Assembly: GCF_000025545.1 (NCBI RefSeq)
Contig: NC_013889.1
Location: forward strand, 2,349,501 to 2,413,500
From: Thioalkalivibrio sp. K90mix
Lineage (GTDB): Bacteria; Pseudomonadota; Gammaproteobacteria; Ectothiorhodospirales; Ectothiorhodospiraceae
DNA length: 64,000 nt
Direction of reading: 5' to 3'
The notes under the pieces are model-generated. The model ran no database searches and had not been told where the DNA came from. It was given only the letters and a program-made list of their open reading frames with translations. The translations under genes were made by a program, and so were the position numbers. Shown piece by piece: positions 36,109 through 44,984 of this stretch. Position 1 is the first letter of the stretch, and each line of letters starts with the position of its first letter.

Positions 36109-37488
36109 CTAAAAGAACAGGGCGGAGGGCTGGAACAGGCGCTGCACCTGCTTGACCTTGCGCCGGTCGGTCAGGAACAGGATCACGTGATCACCCGCCT
36201 CGATCACGGTGTCGTGGTGCGGAATGATGACATCCTCGCCGCGCACCACCGCACCCACGCTCGTGCCTTCCGGGAAATCGATCTCCTCGATCTGCCGACC
36301 CACCACCTGCGAGGTACGCGCATCACCATTCACGACTGTCTCGATGGCCTCGGCGGCGCCGCGACGCAGGGTGTGTACGGTGGCCGTGCCACCCTCGCGT
36401 ACGCGCGCCAGCAGTGCGCTGATCGTCGCCTGCTGCGGCGAGATCGCGACGTCGATGGTGCCGCTTTGCAGCAGATCCACATAGCTCGGGCGATTGATCA
36501 GCGACATCACCTTGCGCACGCCCCAGCGCTTGGCCAGCATGCCGGCAAAGATGTTCGCCTGGTCGTCATTGGTCACCGCACAGAAGACGTCGTTGTTCTC
36601 GATGCCGATCGATTCGAGGAAGCGATCGTCCGCACTGTCGCCATGCAGGACCAGCACATTGCTGGGCAGCGAGCGCGCCAGGTGGTCGGCGCGGTCCGGG
36701 TCGCGCTCGATCACCTTGACCCGATAGCGCTTGCTGAGCGTCTCCGCCAGGCGCTCGCCGATATTGCCGCCACCGGCGATCATGATGCGCTTGTACGGCT
36801 TTTCCAGCTTGCGCAGCTCCGAGGTGACCGCACGGATGCTCTTCTTCGCCGCGACGAAGAAGACCTCGTCGTCGGCCTCGATTACGGTGTCGCCATCCGG
36901 CTGGATGGAGCGGTTCTTGCGAAAGATCGCCGCCACCCGCGTGTGGATGCCCGGCATGTCGCTTTGCAGATTCTTCAGCTCGTGCCCGACCAGCGGCCCC
37001 CCGTAGTAGGCGCGCACACCGACCAGCGAGACCAGCCCCTCGGCGAACTCCAGTACCTGCAGCGAGCCCGGATGCTCGATCAGGCGGTGGATGTGGCGGG
37101 TGACGATCGCCTCCGGCGAGATCAGCATGTCCACCGGCATCGCGTCCTGGGCGAACAGCTCCGGGGTCTCGTGGTAGTCCCGCGAGCGCACACGGGCGAT
37201 CTTGGTTTCGACATTGAACAGGGTCGAGGCGACCTGACAGGCGATCATGTTCACCTCGTCGGAGTCGGTCACCGCGATGACCATCGAGGCATCCTGCGCC
37301 CCGGCGGCCTCCAGCACGCTGGGGTGCGAGGCGAAGCCGTTCACCGTCTTGATGTCGAACTGGTCCTCCAGCTCGGCCAGGCGCTCGGCGCGGGCGTCGA
37401 CGATGGTGATGTCGATGCCGTCGGCGCTCAGGGCCTCGGCCAGTGACTGGCCCACCTGCCCGGCGCCGAGGATGATGATGTGCTTCAT
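36109..37488 (-). CDS. trkA: Trk system cytosolic NAD-binding regulatory subunit
   Basis: 459-aa peripheral protein that gates TrkH. Two RCK (TrkA-N/TrkA-C) halves are seen: GAGQVGQSLAEAL with the NAD-binding Rossmann loop near residue 8, and GGGNIGERLAETL near 240. TrkA-C domains occur after each half. It lies between ntrX and trkH, a conserved gammaproteobacterial arrangement. Confidence 0.96.
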   Translation of the reverse strand: MKHIIILGAGQVGQSLAEALSADGIDITIVDARAERLAELEDQFDIKTVNGFASHPSVLEAAGAQDASMVIAVTDSDEVNMIACQVASTLFNVETKIARVRSRDYHETPELFAQDAMPVDMLISPEAIVTRHIHRLIEHPGSLQVLEFAEGLVSLVGVRAYYGGPLVGHELKNLQSDMPGIHTRVAAIFRKNRSIQPDGDTVIEADDEVFFVAAKKSIRAVTSELRKLEKPYKRIMIAGGGNIGERLAETLSKRYRVKVIERDPDRADHLARSLPSNVLVLHGDSADDRFLESIGIENNDVFCAVTNDDQANIFAGMLAKRWGVRKVMSLINRPSYVDLLQSGTIDVAISPQQATISALLARVREGGTATVHTLRRGAAEAIETVVNGDARTSQVVGRQIEEIDFPEGTSVGAVVRGEDVIIPHHDTVIEAGDHVILFLTDRRKVKQVQRLFQPSALFF

Positions 37489-37545
37489 GCGTCTCCCGTC
37501 CCGGAGATGTCAGGGCATCGTGCCAGGGAAACGAAGGCTGGCCTC

Positions 37546-38925
37546 TCAGCCGTCGGCCTTCACCCGTTTTGGATCGATGCCCAGTGCCTTGAACTTGCGA
37601 TAGAGGTGGGTGCGCTCCAGCCCCACCCGCTCGGCCAGCCGTGTCATGTTGCCTTCCGAGCGCTCCAGTTGCTGGATCAGATACTCGCGCTCGAACTGCT
37701 CGCGCGCCTCGCGCAGCGGCAGGTCGGGGATCGCCAGTGCCCCATCCTCGAACTCCTCACCGCGCTGCGGCTGGCCGGTCAGGGTGCGCTCGACCTCGTC
37801 GCGGGTGATCTCGTCACCGGAGCCGAGGATCATCAGTCGCTGCACCAGGTTACGCAGCTCGCGCACGTTGCCGGGCCACTGATACTGCTGCAGCCGCTCC
37901 AGCGCCGGGCGCTGGAACAGCCGCATCGGCAGGCCTTCCTGCTGATGCAGATGGCGCATATGGTAGTCCAGCAACTCCGGGATGTCCTCCGCGTGCTCGC
38001 GCAGCGGCGGGATCGCCAGTGGCAGGACGTTCAGCCGGTAATACAGGTCCTCGCGAAACCGGCCCTGCTCCACCGCCTCGCCGAGATCGTGCTGGCTGGC
38101 GGCGATCACCCGAACATTGACACTGATCGGCTGATCGCCCCCGATCCGGGTAATGCGCTGGGTGTCCAGGGCGTGCAGTAGCCGGCCCTGTGTCTGCATG
38201 TCCATCTCGGCGACCTCGTCGAGGAACAGCACGCCACCGGCGGCTTGCTCCAGCAAGCCATAGCGCACGCGATCGCCCTGCTCGCTGCCGAACAGCTCGG
38301 CCACGGCCTCGTCGCCCGACAGCGAACCGACCGAGACTACGATGAACGGGCTGTCCCGCCGCGCACTGCGCGCATGCAGCAACCGGGCAAAGGTCTGCTT
38401 GCCTACCCCCGGCTCGCCCGTGATCAGCACCCAGGTGTCGTGTTGCGCCATGCGCTGCACCTGGTCGCGCAGGTTCACCATCACCGCGCTGCCACCGACC
38501 GGATCGGCGACCGTGCCGGCATGGCGCTTCAGGCCCACGTTCTCGCGCTGCAGGCGGGCGGCCTCCAGGGCATTGTTGAGCGTGATCAACAGCTTGTCGA
38601 TCGACAGCGGTTTTTCAATGAAGTCGTAGGCGCCCAGCCGCGTGGCGTCGACGGCGGTCTCCACGTTGCCGTGGCCGGAGATCATCACCACCGGACAGGG
38701 CAGACCCTCGTCGTCGCCCCACTCCTTGAGCAGGGAGATCCCGTCGCCATCCGGCATCCAGACATCGAGGAGGATCAGATCCGGGCGGCGGCTGCGCCGC
38801 TGGGCCTTGGCCTCGGCCACCGAGCCGGCCAGCGCCACCTGGTAGCCCTCGTCCTCGAGGACATCCTGCAGCAGCATCCGGATATCCGGTTCGTCGTCGA
38901 CGACCAGTACGTACGGTTCGCTCAT
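37546..38925 (-). CDS. ntrX: NtrX-like response regulator lacking the GAFTGA loop
   Basis: 459-aa two-component regulator. Receiver domain 1-120 with VVDDEPDIR, phospho-acceptor Asp in LLDVWMPDGDG and KPLSIDKL; AAA+ domain about 140-380 with Walker A GEPGVGKQ and Walker B FLDEVAEM; Fis-type helix-turn-helix at the C-terminus (ERSEGNMTRLAERVGLERTH). Between ELFGSEQG and LLEQAAGG the sequence is DRVRYG: the canonical GAFTGA loop that contacts sigma-54 is missing. It therefore probably does not activate sigma-54 promoters but may regulate sigma-70 genes. Overlaps ntrY by 4 bp. Confidence 0.9.
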   Translation of the reverse strand: MSEPYVLVVDDEPDIRMLLQDVLEDEGYQVALAGSVAEAKAQRRSRRPDLILLDVWMPDGDGISLLKEWGDDEGLPCPVVMISGHGNVETAVDATRLGAYDFIEKPLSIDKLLITLNNALEAARLQRENVGLKRHAGTVADPVGGSAVMVNLRDQVQRMAQHDTWVLITGEPGVGKQTFARLLHARSARRDSPFIVVSVGSLSGDEAVAELFGSEQGDRVRYGLLEQAAGGVLFLDEVAEMDMQTQGRLLHALDTQRITRIGGDQPISVNVRVIAASQHDLGEAVEQGRFREDLYYRLNVLPLAIPPLREHAEDIPELLDYHMRHLHQQEGLPMRLFQRPALERLQQYQWPGNVRELRNLVQRLMILGSGDEITRDEVERTLTGQPQRGEEFEDGALAIPDLPLREAREQFEREYLIQQLERSEGNMTRLAERVGLERTHLYRKFKALGIDPKRVKADG

Positions 38926-41141
38926 TCCGGTTCCTCGTGGGCCAGGGCCTGCGGGGTATGTTCGACCGGGATGCGAATGCGGAAAACCGCCCCACCTTCG
39001 CCCGCCGGTTCATTATGGCACTCAATCATGCCGCCATGTTCCTCGACGATCTTCTGCGCGACCGCCAAACCGAGACCGGTTCCACGCGGCTTGTCAGTGG
39101 TGTAGGGCTCGAAGATGCGTTCCAGCAGCTCGGGCTTGATCCCCGGGCCCGTGTCGGTCACCCGCAGCTCGATATGCGGCCCAGTCGGATCGTCCAGATA
39201 GGCAGTGGCGATATGCACCACGAAGGCCTCCTGGTCTTTGCCGGCCTCCAGCGCGTTCTTGATCAGGTTGTGCAGCAGCTGTCGCAGGCGTCCGGCGTCG
39301 CCCCGAATCCCGGGCAGATCCGGCTCGAGGTCGGTCTGCACACGGGAATGGCCGTCGGAATCGACATACAGCTCGCAGACATCCTGGATCAGCTGGTTCA
39401 GGTCCACCGATCCCAGCTCCAGTCGCGGGGCCTGAGCGTAATCGCGGAAGGCGTTGACCAGCGTCTTCATCGCCTCCACCTGCTGGATGATCGTGCCGGT
39501 CGCGCGATCCAGGACATCGCGGTCGGCCCCGTCGAGGACCTTGCCCAACCGGCGCGACAGACGCTCGGCGGATAGCTGGATCGGGGTCAGCGGATTCTTG
39601 ATCTCGTGTGCCAGACGCCGGGCCACCTCGCCCCAGGCGGCATCGCGCTGCGCCTTCAGGAACTCGGTCATGTCATCGAACACGATCGCGTGCAGGCCGC
39701 GACTGGAGCCCGAGGTTGGCAGCCAGACGGCACGCGTCATCAGCACCTTGCGCCCGGAACGGGTAAACACGACGACCTGCCGCGACCACTCGTCTTCCTG
39801 GCGCGCCAGGGCATCGTTGATCGCCTCGAAAAACTGCCCGACCAGCGGACACTCGGCGCCCAGCTCGGAGATCGGACGCGCACGGGCGCCCTGCAGGTCG
39901 CACTCCAGGATCTGGCCGGCGGCCTCGTTCGCGGTGCGAAGGCGCAGACTGCCATCCAGCGCGAGCACGCCGGAACGCAGGTGCTGCAGGACACTCTCCA
40001 GGTAGGCGCGCTCGGCATCCAGCAGGCGGCGGTTGCGCTCGGCCTCGTCACGCGCCTCGTTCAACGTGCGCGTCATGGCGTTGAACGACTGCACCAGAAA
40101 GCCCAGTTCGTCCGCCCGCTGCACCGCGAGCCGGGTGGAATAGTCGCCAGCGGCCACCAGCCGTGTCCCCTGCACCAGATCGGAGATCGGACGCACCATG
40201 CGCCGCGCCACCAGCAGCCCGGCCCACAGGGCCGCCATCAGCGAGATCGCCAGCGCCAGCGACAGGGTGAAGATAAAGCCCTGGATGATCGGGCCGCGCA
40301 GGTAGGCGAACTCGCGGTAGCCGGCAAAGGCGTCCTCCACGCGTTGCGACAGGGCCGACATGCGCGGGTCGACCGGGTAGATCCCCTGCAGGATGCGGTT
40401 CTCCGCCCCCGGCCTTCGACTGCTGGTGGTAGCCACCACACGGATGACCAGCGAGCCGTCGGTCTGCGGTTCCAGGCGCGAATACGGCTGCTCCGGGCGC
40501 ACGCGCATCAGGATATCGGCCCCCGGGGGACTGGGCAGGCGGCGGATCGGGCTGTCGGTGGAGGAGGCAATGATGCGGTTGTTGGAGCCGACCAGCGTCA
40601 GTTCCTGGGCCCCAACCTGACGGCGGTAGTCATTCAACGCCAGCGGAACCAGGCCCTCCGAGACCCCTTCCAGCTCGCTCATCATCTCCTGCGTCTCGGT
40701 CGCCAGTTGGCGCACACGCAGATCCAGCGACGAACGCGACAGCTCCAGGGCATCCTCCAGCGCAGAGTCCACGCGCACGTCGAACCACGAATCCACGCCC
40801 TCGTTCAGGAACTCGAAGGAGAAGTAATAGACGACCGACACCGGCAGCACCGCGACCAGCATGAACCCCCCGACCAGCCGCAGCGTCAGGCGGCTGCCGG
40901 GAACGCCCTGGCGATACTGAGCAACCATGCGGACGACCTGGTGGACGATCAGGCCACCCAGTACCAGCAGGATCGCGGCGTGGAATACCAGCAGCCACAG
41001 GAACAGCTGCTCGAAGCGGGCCTGGTCCTGCGCCGCCCCGCCCATGACCACCAGCGAGGTCAGCAGCAGCAGGAACAGCAGGCCCATGCCCAGCAGGCCC
41101 CATGGGAAGCGTCTTAGGGAAACGCTGATCAATGTACACAC
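38922..41141 (-). CDS. ntrY: NtrY-like sensor histidine kinase with element-derived N-terminus
   Basis: About 739-aa membrane kinase paired with NtrX. Transmembrane segments lie at the N-terminus (LLFLLLLTSLVVM, then near 45 and 90) with a periplasmic loop, a further TM near 290, HAMP domain, PAS-like domain, HisKA motif RLAHEIKNPLTPI, and HATPase motifs KNALEAG, DTGPGI, GTGLGLAVA. The annotated GTG at 41141 and an alternative TTG at 41132 both lie in repeat element copy 4; the first eight or nine residues come from the element. Exact removal of 41116-41414 joins ATG at 41428 in frame (M-V-T-G-L-RRFPWG) with GGGAG upstream, so that was probably the original start. Identity firm; actual start untested. 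Confidence 0.9.
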   Translation of the reverse strand: MCTLISVSLRRFPWGLLGMGLLFLLLLTSLVVMGGAAQDQARFEQLFLWLLVFHAAILLVLGGLIVHQVVRMVAQYRQGVPGSRLTLRLVGGFMLVAVLPVSVVYYFSFEFLNEGVDSWFDVRVDSALEDALELSRSSLDLRVRQLATETQEMMSELEGVSEGLVPLALNDYRRQVGAQELTLVGSNNRIIASSTDSPIRRLPSPPGADILMRVRPEQPYSRLEPQTDGSLVIRVVATTSSRRPGAENRILQGIYPVDPRMSALSQRVEDAFAGYREFAYLRGPIIQGFIFTLSLALAISLMAALWAGLLVARRMVRPISDLVQGTRLVAAGDYSTRLAVQRADELGFLVQSFNAMTRTLNEARDEAERNRRLLDAERAYLESVLQHLRSGVLALDGSLRLRTANEAAGQILECDLQGARARPISELGAECPLVGQFFEAINDALARQEDEWSRQVVVFTRSGRKVLMTRAVWLPTSGSSRGLHAIVFDDMTEFLKAQRDAAWGEVARRLAHEIKNPLTPIQLSAERLSRRLGKVLDGADRDVLDRATGTIIQQVEAMKTLVNAFRDYAQAPRLELGSVDLNQLIQDVCELYVDSDGHSRVQTDLEPDLPGIRGDAGRLRQLLHNLIKNALEAGKDQEAFVVHIATAYLDDPTGPHIELRVTDTGPGIKPELLERIFEPYTTDKPRGTGLGLAVAQKIVEEHGGMIECHNEPAGEGGAVFRIRIPVEHTPQALAHEEPE

Positions 41142-41414
41142 TCGCGTTGGTAACCCAGGTTTTCCGAGACAAAGCGCGTCGTGCAGGGGGTAGTGGTTCT
41201 ATCCGCCCGTGTTTGATGGATTCGGGGCGCAACGCGGGATCGGGAAACCTGGGTTGCCAACCTCAAGGGGCTCGGCCGCCCGTTATTGACAAAAACGGGC
41301 GCGGGAACGGCGTTGCGGCTCCCTTGTGCAGAATGACTGCACGGCAGTCGCCGCGCCTTGTTCGCACGCAAAAGCGACGAAGCAGCGGGCGTGTACATTG
41401 ACCAGCGTTTCCCT
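41116..41414 (+). mobile_element. Hairpin-rich MITE-like element, copy 4 (299 bp)
   Basis: Terminal repeats AGGGAAACGCTGATCA and complement (ending CAGCGTTTCCCT), extended through AATGTACAC. Internal pairs: GGTAACCCAGG (41149-41159) with CCTGGGTTGCC (41248-41258), GCCCGTT/AACGGGC, and GTGCAG (41326-41331) with CTGCAC (41337-41342). It sits between DUF4390 and ntrY, touching both reading frames. No transposase and no target duplication. Confidence 0.88.
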
Positions 41415-41982
41415 AATCCAGTGACCATCGATGCCACTCCCGCCGGGTGGTGAGGTCACCGCGCAGACCGGCATCCAGCTGCAGCGGCAGGGGCAGCGCC
41501 GAATACACGAGCAACAGCCGCGCGGCCATGTTGTAATCCTCCGGCCGCTCGCGCACCGCCCCCGGGACGCCATGCATCGGCAGGCGCCCGAGTCGACGGG
41601 CCACATACTCCAGGGCATCGCCCAGGGTCGGCTTGAGCTCCATCCGGTCGTCGTTCACGTCGGTTACCAGGTAATACCGGTTCAGCGCAAAGTATTGCAG
41701 CTTGACCCGGCGTGTCTCGTGCTGCACGGACTCCCGCCCCAGCCAGCGATCCCGTTCGATCCGGGCCTCGGCCTCGAATTCCAGCGTGACCCCGTTGGCC
41801 AGCGCGTCCTCCAGCACCTGCGGCAGTCGCATGTCGAGCACAAGGCGCACCAGCAGGGTGTCATCGTCCATCCACATGTGCCGGGCGTCGCGGATCTCCA
41901 GGGCCTGCGCCGCACCCGGGACCAGCGCCAGCACAAGCGACCACGCCAGCAGCAATCCGATCGGCGACCGCCCCGCGCGCAT
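41413..41982 (-). CDS. DUF4390 family exported protein
   Basis: 189-aa protein with an N-terminal signal (IGLLLAWSLVLALVPGAAQA) and a beta-rich domain of the DUF4390 family; segments LEIRDARHMWMDDDTLLVRL and YNMAARLLLVYSALPLPLQL. Function unknown, but the gene is almost always between rsmB and ntrY. The stop TAG is made of a host T and the first two bases of repeat element copy 4; without the element the stop would be TAA at the same place, overlapping the original ntrY start. Confidence 0.85.
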   Translation of the reverse strand: MRAGRSPIGLLLAWSLVLALVPGAAQALEIRDARHMWMDDDTLLVRLVLDMRLPQVLEDALANGVTLEFEAEARIERDRWLGRESVQHETRRVKLQYFALNRYYLVTDVNDDRMELKPTLGDALEYVARRLGRLPMHGVPGAVRERPEDYNMAARLLLVYSALPLPLQLDAGLRGDLTTRREWHRWSLD

Positions 41983-41985
41983 GTC

Positions 41986-43341
41986 CTAATCCTTTGTCAA
42001 CAACGCGTAGTAGAAGCCATCGCCGCCTTCCAGGCCCAGCGGCAGCGCCCAGCCGACCGAGCGTGCGTGCGCGCCGGCGATCGGTGGACCACCCTCGGGC
42101 TCCAGCGCTCGGGCATCCGGCATCCGCTCGAGAAAGCCTGCGACCACCGCGTCGTTCTCCTCCGACAGGAGCGAACAGGTCGCATACAGCAGGCGCCCGC
42201 CAGGGCGCAGCAGCCCCCAGGCGGCCTCCAGAATGCGCGCCTGCTCCGCCGCCAGGCGCGGGATGTCGTCGGCACGGCGCAGGGTCTTGATGTCCGGGTG
42301 ACGCCGGATCACCCCGGTCGCCGAGCAGGGGACATCGAGCAGGATCGCATCGAAGGGCCGACCATCCCACCAGGCGTCGGGATCGGCGACATCGGCCGCG
42401 GTCAGTTGCGCGGCGAAGCCCAGGCGGTCGAGGTTCTCGCGCACCTGCACCAGGCGCTCGGCGTCGCTGTCCAGCGCAGTGAGCTGGAGATCACCACCCG
42501 CCCGTTCCAGCAGATGACCGGTCTTGCCACCCGGGGCCGCGCAGGCGTCCAGCACGCGTTCGCCCGGCTGCGGATCGAGCAGCACCGCCGCCCACTGCGC
42601 GGAGGCGTCCTGCACCGAGAGCCGGCCCTCGGCAAAACCGGGCAGCTGGGCGACGTCGGCGGGTTCGTCCAGGGTCAGGGCCGCCTCCAGCTGAGGATGC
42701 GCCTGTGCCGGGTGTCCCGCCGCGACCAGCGCCTGAAGGGCCTCCTCGCGCGAGGTGCGAGACAGGTTCACGCGCAGGGTCATGGGTGCGGGACGGGTGG
42801 CCGCCTCCAGCAACGTCTCCCAGTCGTCGGGCCAGGAGGCGCGGATCGTCTCCAGCAGCCATTCCGGAACGGCGAAACGCAGCGCCGGGTCTTCCCGGAC
42901 TGCCGCCTCCAGCGCATCCTGCTCGCGCTGCGCGCGCCGCAGGACCGCATTGATCAGCCCCACCGCACCGGGGCGATGGATGGCCCTCGCCAGCTCCGCG
43001 GTCTCGCGCACCGCCGCGTGGTCCCGGGTGGAGAAATGCATGAGCTCGGCCAGCCCCTGGGCCAGCAGCACACCGATCACCGCGTCCTTCTTGCGCAGCG
43101 GGCGCTCCAGGAACCCGTTCACCAGCGCCGACAGCTGCGGATACCAGCGCAGCGTAGTGTAGGCCAGCGCCTGCACCCAGGCCGCGTCGCGGGCGTTCAG
43201 CCCCTCGGTTGCGTGCTCGACCGCACGCGTCAGGGAATGCCCCTGCAGTACGACCCCCTCGGCCGCCTCCAGCGCCCGCTGGCGCGGGGAGCGCGAGTCC
43301 ACCCGCGAGGGTACGATGCGTCCGGCGCGCTTGCCTGCCAT
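41986..43341 (-). CDS. rsmB: 16S rRNA (cytosine-967-C5)-methyltransferase
   Basis: 451-aa SAM-dependent rRNA methyltransferase. An N-terminal NusB-like RNA-binding domain (residues 15-150: SPRQRALEAAEGVV) is followed by the methyltransferase core with SAM motif LDACAAPGGKTGHLLE and catalytic-Cys motifs DVPCSATGVIRRHPDIK and YATCSLLSEEN. Adjacent to fmt and def, the classical order. Confidence 0.95.
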   Translation of the reverse strand: MAGKRAGRIVPSRVDSRSPRQRALEAAEGVVLQGHSLTRAVEHATEGLNARDAAWVQALAYTTLRWYPQLSALVNGFLERPLRKKDAVIGVLLAQGLAELMHFSTRDHAAVRETAELARAIHRPGAVGLINAVLRRAQREQDALEAAVREDPALRFAVPEWLLETIRASWPDDWETLLEAATRPAPMTLRVNLSRTSREEALQALVAAGHPAQAHPQLEAALTLDEPADVAQLPGFAEGRLSVQDASAQWAAVLLDPQPGERVLDACAAPGGKTGHLLERAGGDLQLTALDSDAERLVQVRENLDRLGFAAQLTAADVADPDAWWDGRPFDAILLDVPCSATGVIRRHPDIKTLRRADDIPRLAAEQARILEAAWGLLRPGGRLLYATCSLLSEENDAVVAGFLERMPDARALEPEGGPPIAGAHARSVGWALPLGLEGGDGFYYALLTKD

Positions 43342-43344
43342 CGC

Positions 43345-44307
43345 CTAGCGCCCCGCGAGGCGCTGCCCCGCCAGCGCCGTAGTGTTGGCCCAGTCCGCGG
43401 CCGCAACCGGGCGCCTGCCCGGCAGCTGCACGGTCTCCAGACGCAGCCGGCCCTCCCCCGTGCCGACTTCCACCCCGTCGCGGCCCGCGGCGCGGATGGT
43501 GCCCGGCTCCGGGTCCGCCGGGCCGGGCAGCGGGCGCGCGGCATGCACGCGGATCACCTGCTCGCCCCAGCGCGCCTGGGCGACCGGCCAGGGGTTGAAG
43601 GCCCGCACCTGGCGATCCAGTTCCACCGCCGGGCGGGCAAAGTCCAGCCAGGCCTCGTTCTTCTCCAGCTTGTGCGCGTAGGTCGCGTCGGCATCGTCCT
43701 GGGGTTCCGGCTGCGAACGCCCCGCGAGGATCTCGGGCAGCCACTCCAGCAGCAGCTCGGCGCCCAGTGTGGCCAGCGTGTCGTGCAGCTCGCCGGTGGT
43801 CGTCGTCGCCGTGATCGGGGTCGAGCGACAGGCGTGCACCGGCCCCGTGTCCAGGCCGGGCGCCATCTGCATCAGGCAGACCCCGGTCTCGGAATCGCCG
43901 GCAAGGATCGCGCGGTGGATCGGTGCGGCGCCGCGCCAGCGGGGCAACAGCGAAGCGTGGATGTTCAGCCCGCCCCGGCGGGGGATTTCCAGCACCGCGC
44001 GCGGCAGGATCAGCCCGTAGGCCGCGACGATCAGGATATCCGGGCGCCAGGTGGCCAGTTCGGCCTGGGCCTCGGGCGATTTCAGGGATTCCGGCTGCCG
44101 CACCGGGATACCGGCCGCCTCGGCGGCGACCTTGACCGGGCTCGGACGCAGCTGACGCCCACGCCCCGCCGGGCGATCCGGCTGGGTGTACACGGCCACG
44201 GGCCGCGGGCCGCACTCGATCAGGGCCTCCAGCGCGGGGACCGCGAAGTCCGGCGTGCCAGCGTAGACCACGCGCGGCCTTGGAACATCCTTGTCGCTTT
44301 GCGTCAT
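43345..44307 (-). CDS. fmt: Methionyl-tRNA formyltransferase
   Basis: 320-aa enzyme that formylates initiator Met-tRNA using 10-formyl-THF. N-terminal core with [18 protein letters not shown] and the catalytic segment [20 protein letters not shown] (Asn, His) plus the catalytic Asp in APGLDTGPV; the C-terminal OB-like domain follows. ATG at 44307 overlaps the def stop by one base (TGATG). Confidence 0.96.
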   Translation of the reverse strand: MTQSDKDVPRPRVVYAGTPDFAVPALEALIECGPRPVAVYTQPDRPAGRGRQLRPSPVKVAAEAAGIPVRQPESLKSPEAQAELATWRPDILIVAAYGLILPRAVLEIPRRGGLNIHASLLPRWRGAAPIHRAILAGDSETGVCLMQMAPGLDTGPVHACRSTPITATTTTGELHDTLATLGAELLLEWLPEILAGRSQPEPQDDADATYAHKLEKNEAWLDFARPAVELDRQVRAFNPWPVAQARWGEQVIRVHAARPLPGPADPEPGTIRAAGRDGVEVGTGEGRLRLETVQLPGRRPVAAADWANTTALAGQRLAGR

Positions 44308-44840
44308 CAGACGGCGGGCGCCGCGGCCTTGTCTCCCGCGCCAGTCCGCGCGCCCTGCTTCTCCAGCTTTTTGCGGATGCGGTTGCGCTTCAGGCTGGAG
44401 AGGTAGTCCACGAACAGCTTGCCGTCGAGGTGGTCGATCTCGTGCTGGATGCACACGGCCAAAAGGCCGTCGATGTCGAGTTCGAAGGGCTCGCCATCGC
44501 GACCGAGGGCGCGCACGCGGATACGATCCGCGCGTTGTACCTTCTCGTAGAAACCGGGCACCGAGAGGCAGCCCTCGTCCATCTCCTCCTCGCCGGAGGT
44601 CTCGAGGATCTCGGGGTTGATCAGCACATGCGGCTCGCTCTGGTCATCGGAAACATCCGCGACCAGCACCCGCTTTTGCACGTTGATCTGGGTGGCCGCC
44701 AGACCAATGCCCGGCGCGTCGTACATCGTTTCCAGCATGTCGTCGACCAGGGTGCGGATCTCGTCGTCCACCGTCTCGACCGGCTCCGCCTTCAGGCGCA
44801 GGCGGGGATCCGGGAAATGCAGTATTTCGCGCTTGGCCAT
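44307..44840 (-). CDS. def: Peptide deformylase
   Basis: 177-aa metalloenzyme removing the N-formyl group from nascent proteins. Three motifs: [19 protein letters not shown], and QHEIDHLDG with the metal-binding histidines. ATG at 44840 ([14 protein letters not shown]) with GAGG seven bases upstream is preferred to GTG/ATG four codons upstream. A basic C-terminal tail ([14 protein letters not shown]) extends beyond E. coli Def. Divergent from the LysM gene. Confidence 0.96.
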   Translation of the reverse strand: MAKREILHFPDPRLRLKAEPVETVDDEIRTLVDDMLETMYDAPGIGLAATQINVQKRVLVADVSDDQSEPHVLINPEILETSGEEEMDEGCLSVPGFYEKVQRADRIRVRALGRDGEPFELDIDGLLAVCIQHEIDHLDGKLFVDYLSSLKRNRIRKKLEKQGARTGAGDKAAAPAV

Positions 44841-44984
44841 GAAAAACCTCAAACTTTGTACTGTACAGATGCCGCAATTCTGCTAACGTTGGACCGCAAT
44901 ATCCGCGGAATTGCGTCATCCGCATGGGGCCGGGCTAAAGCAAAAGAAGGCTCGGGGAGCGCGCGGATCTGACAGGGGACAGCA

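Noticed and set aside
41129-41437. ORFs inside the repeat elements as possible proteins
   Set aside because: Frames differ among copies and are broken by indels, whereas hairpin pairing is kept; the elements appear non-coding.
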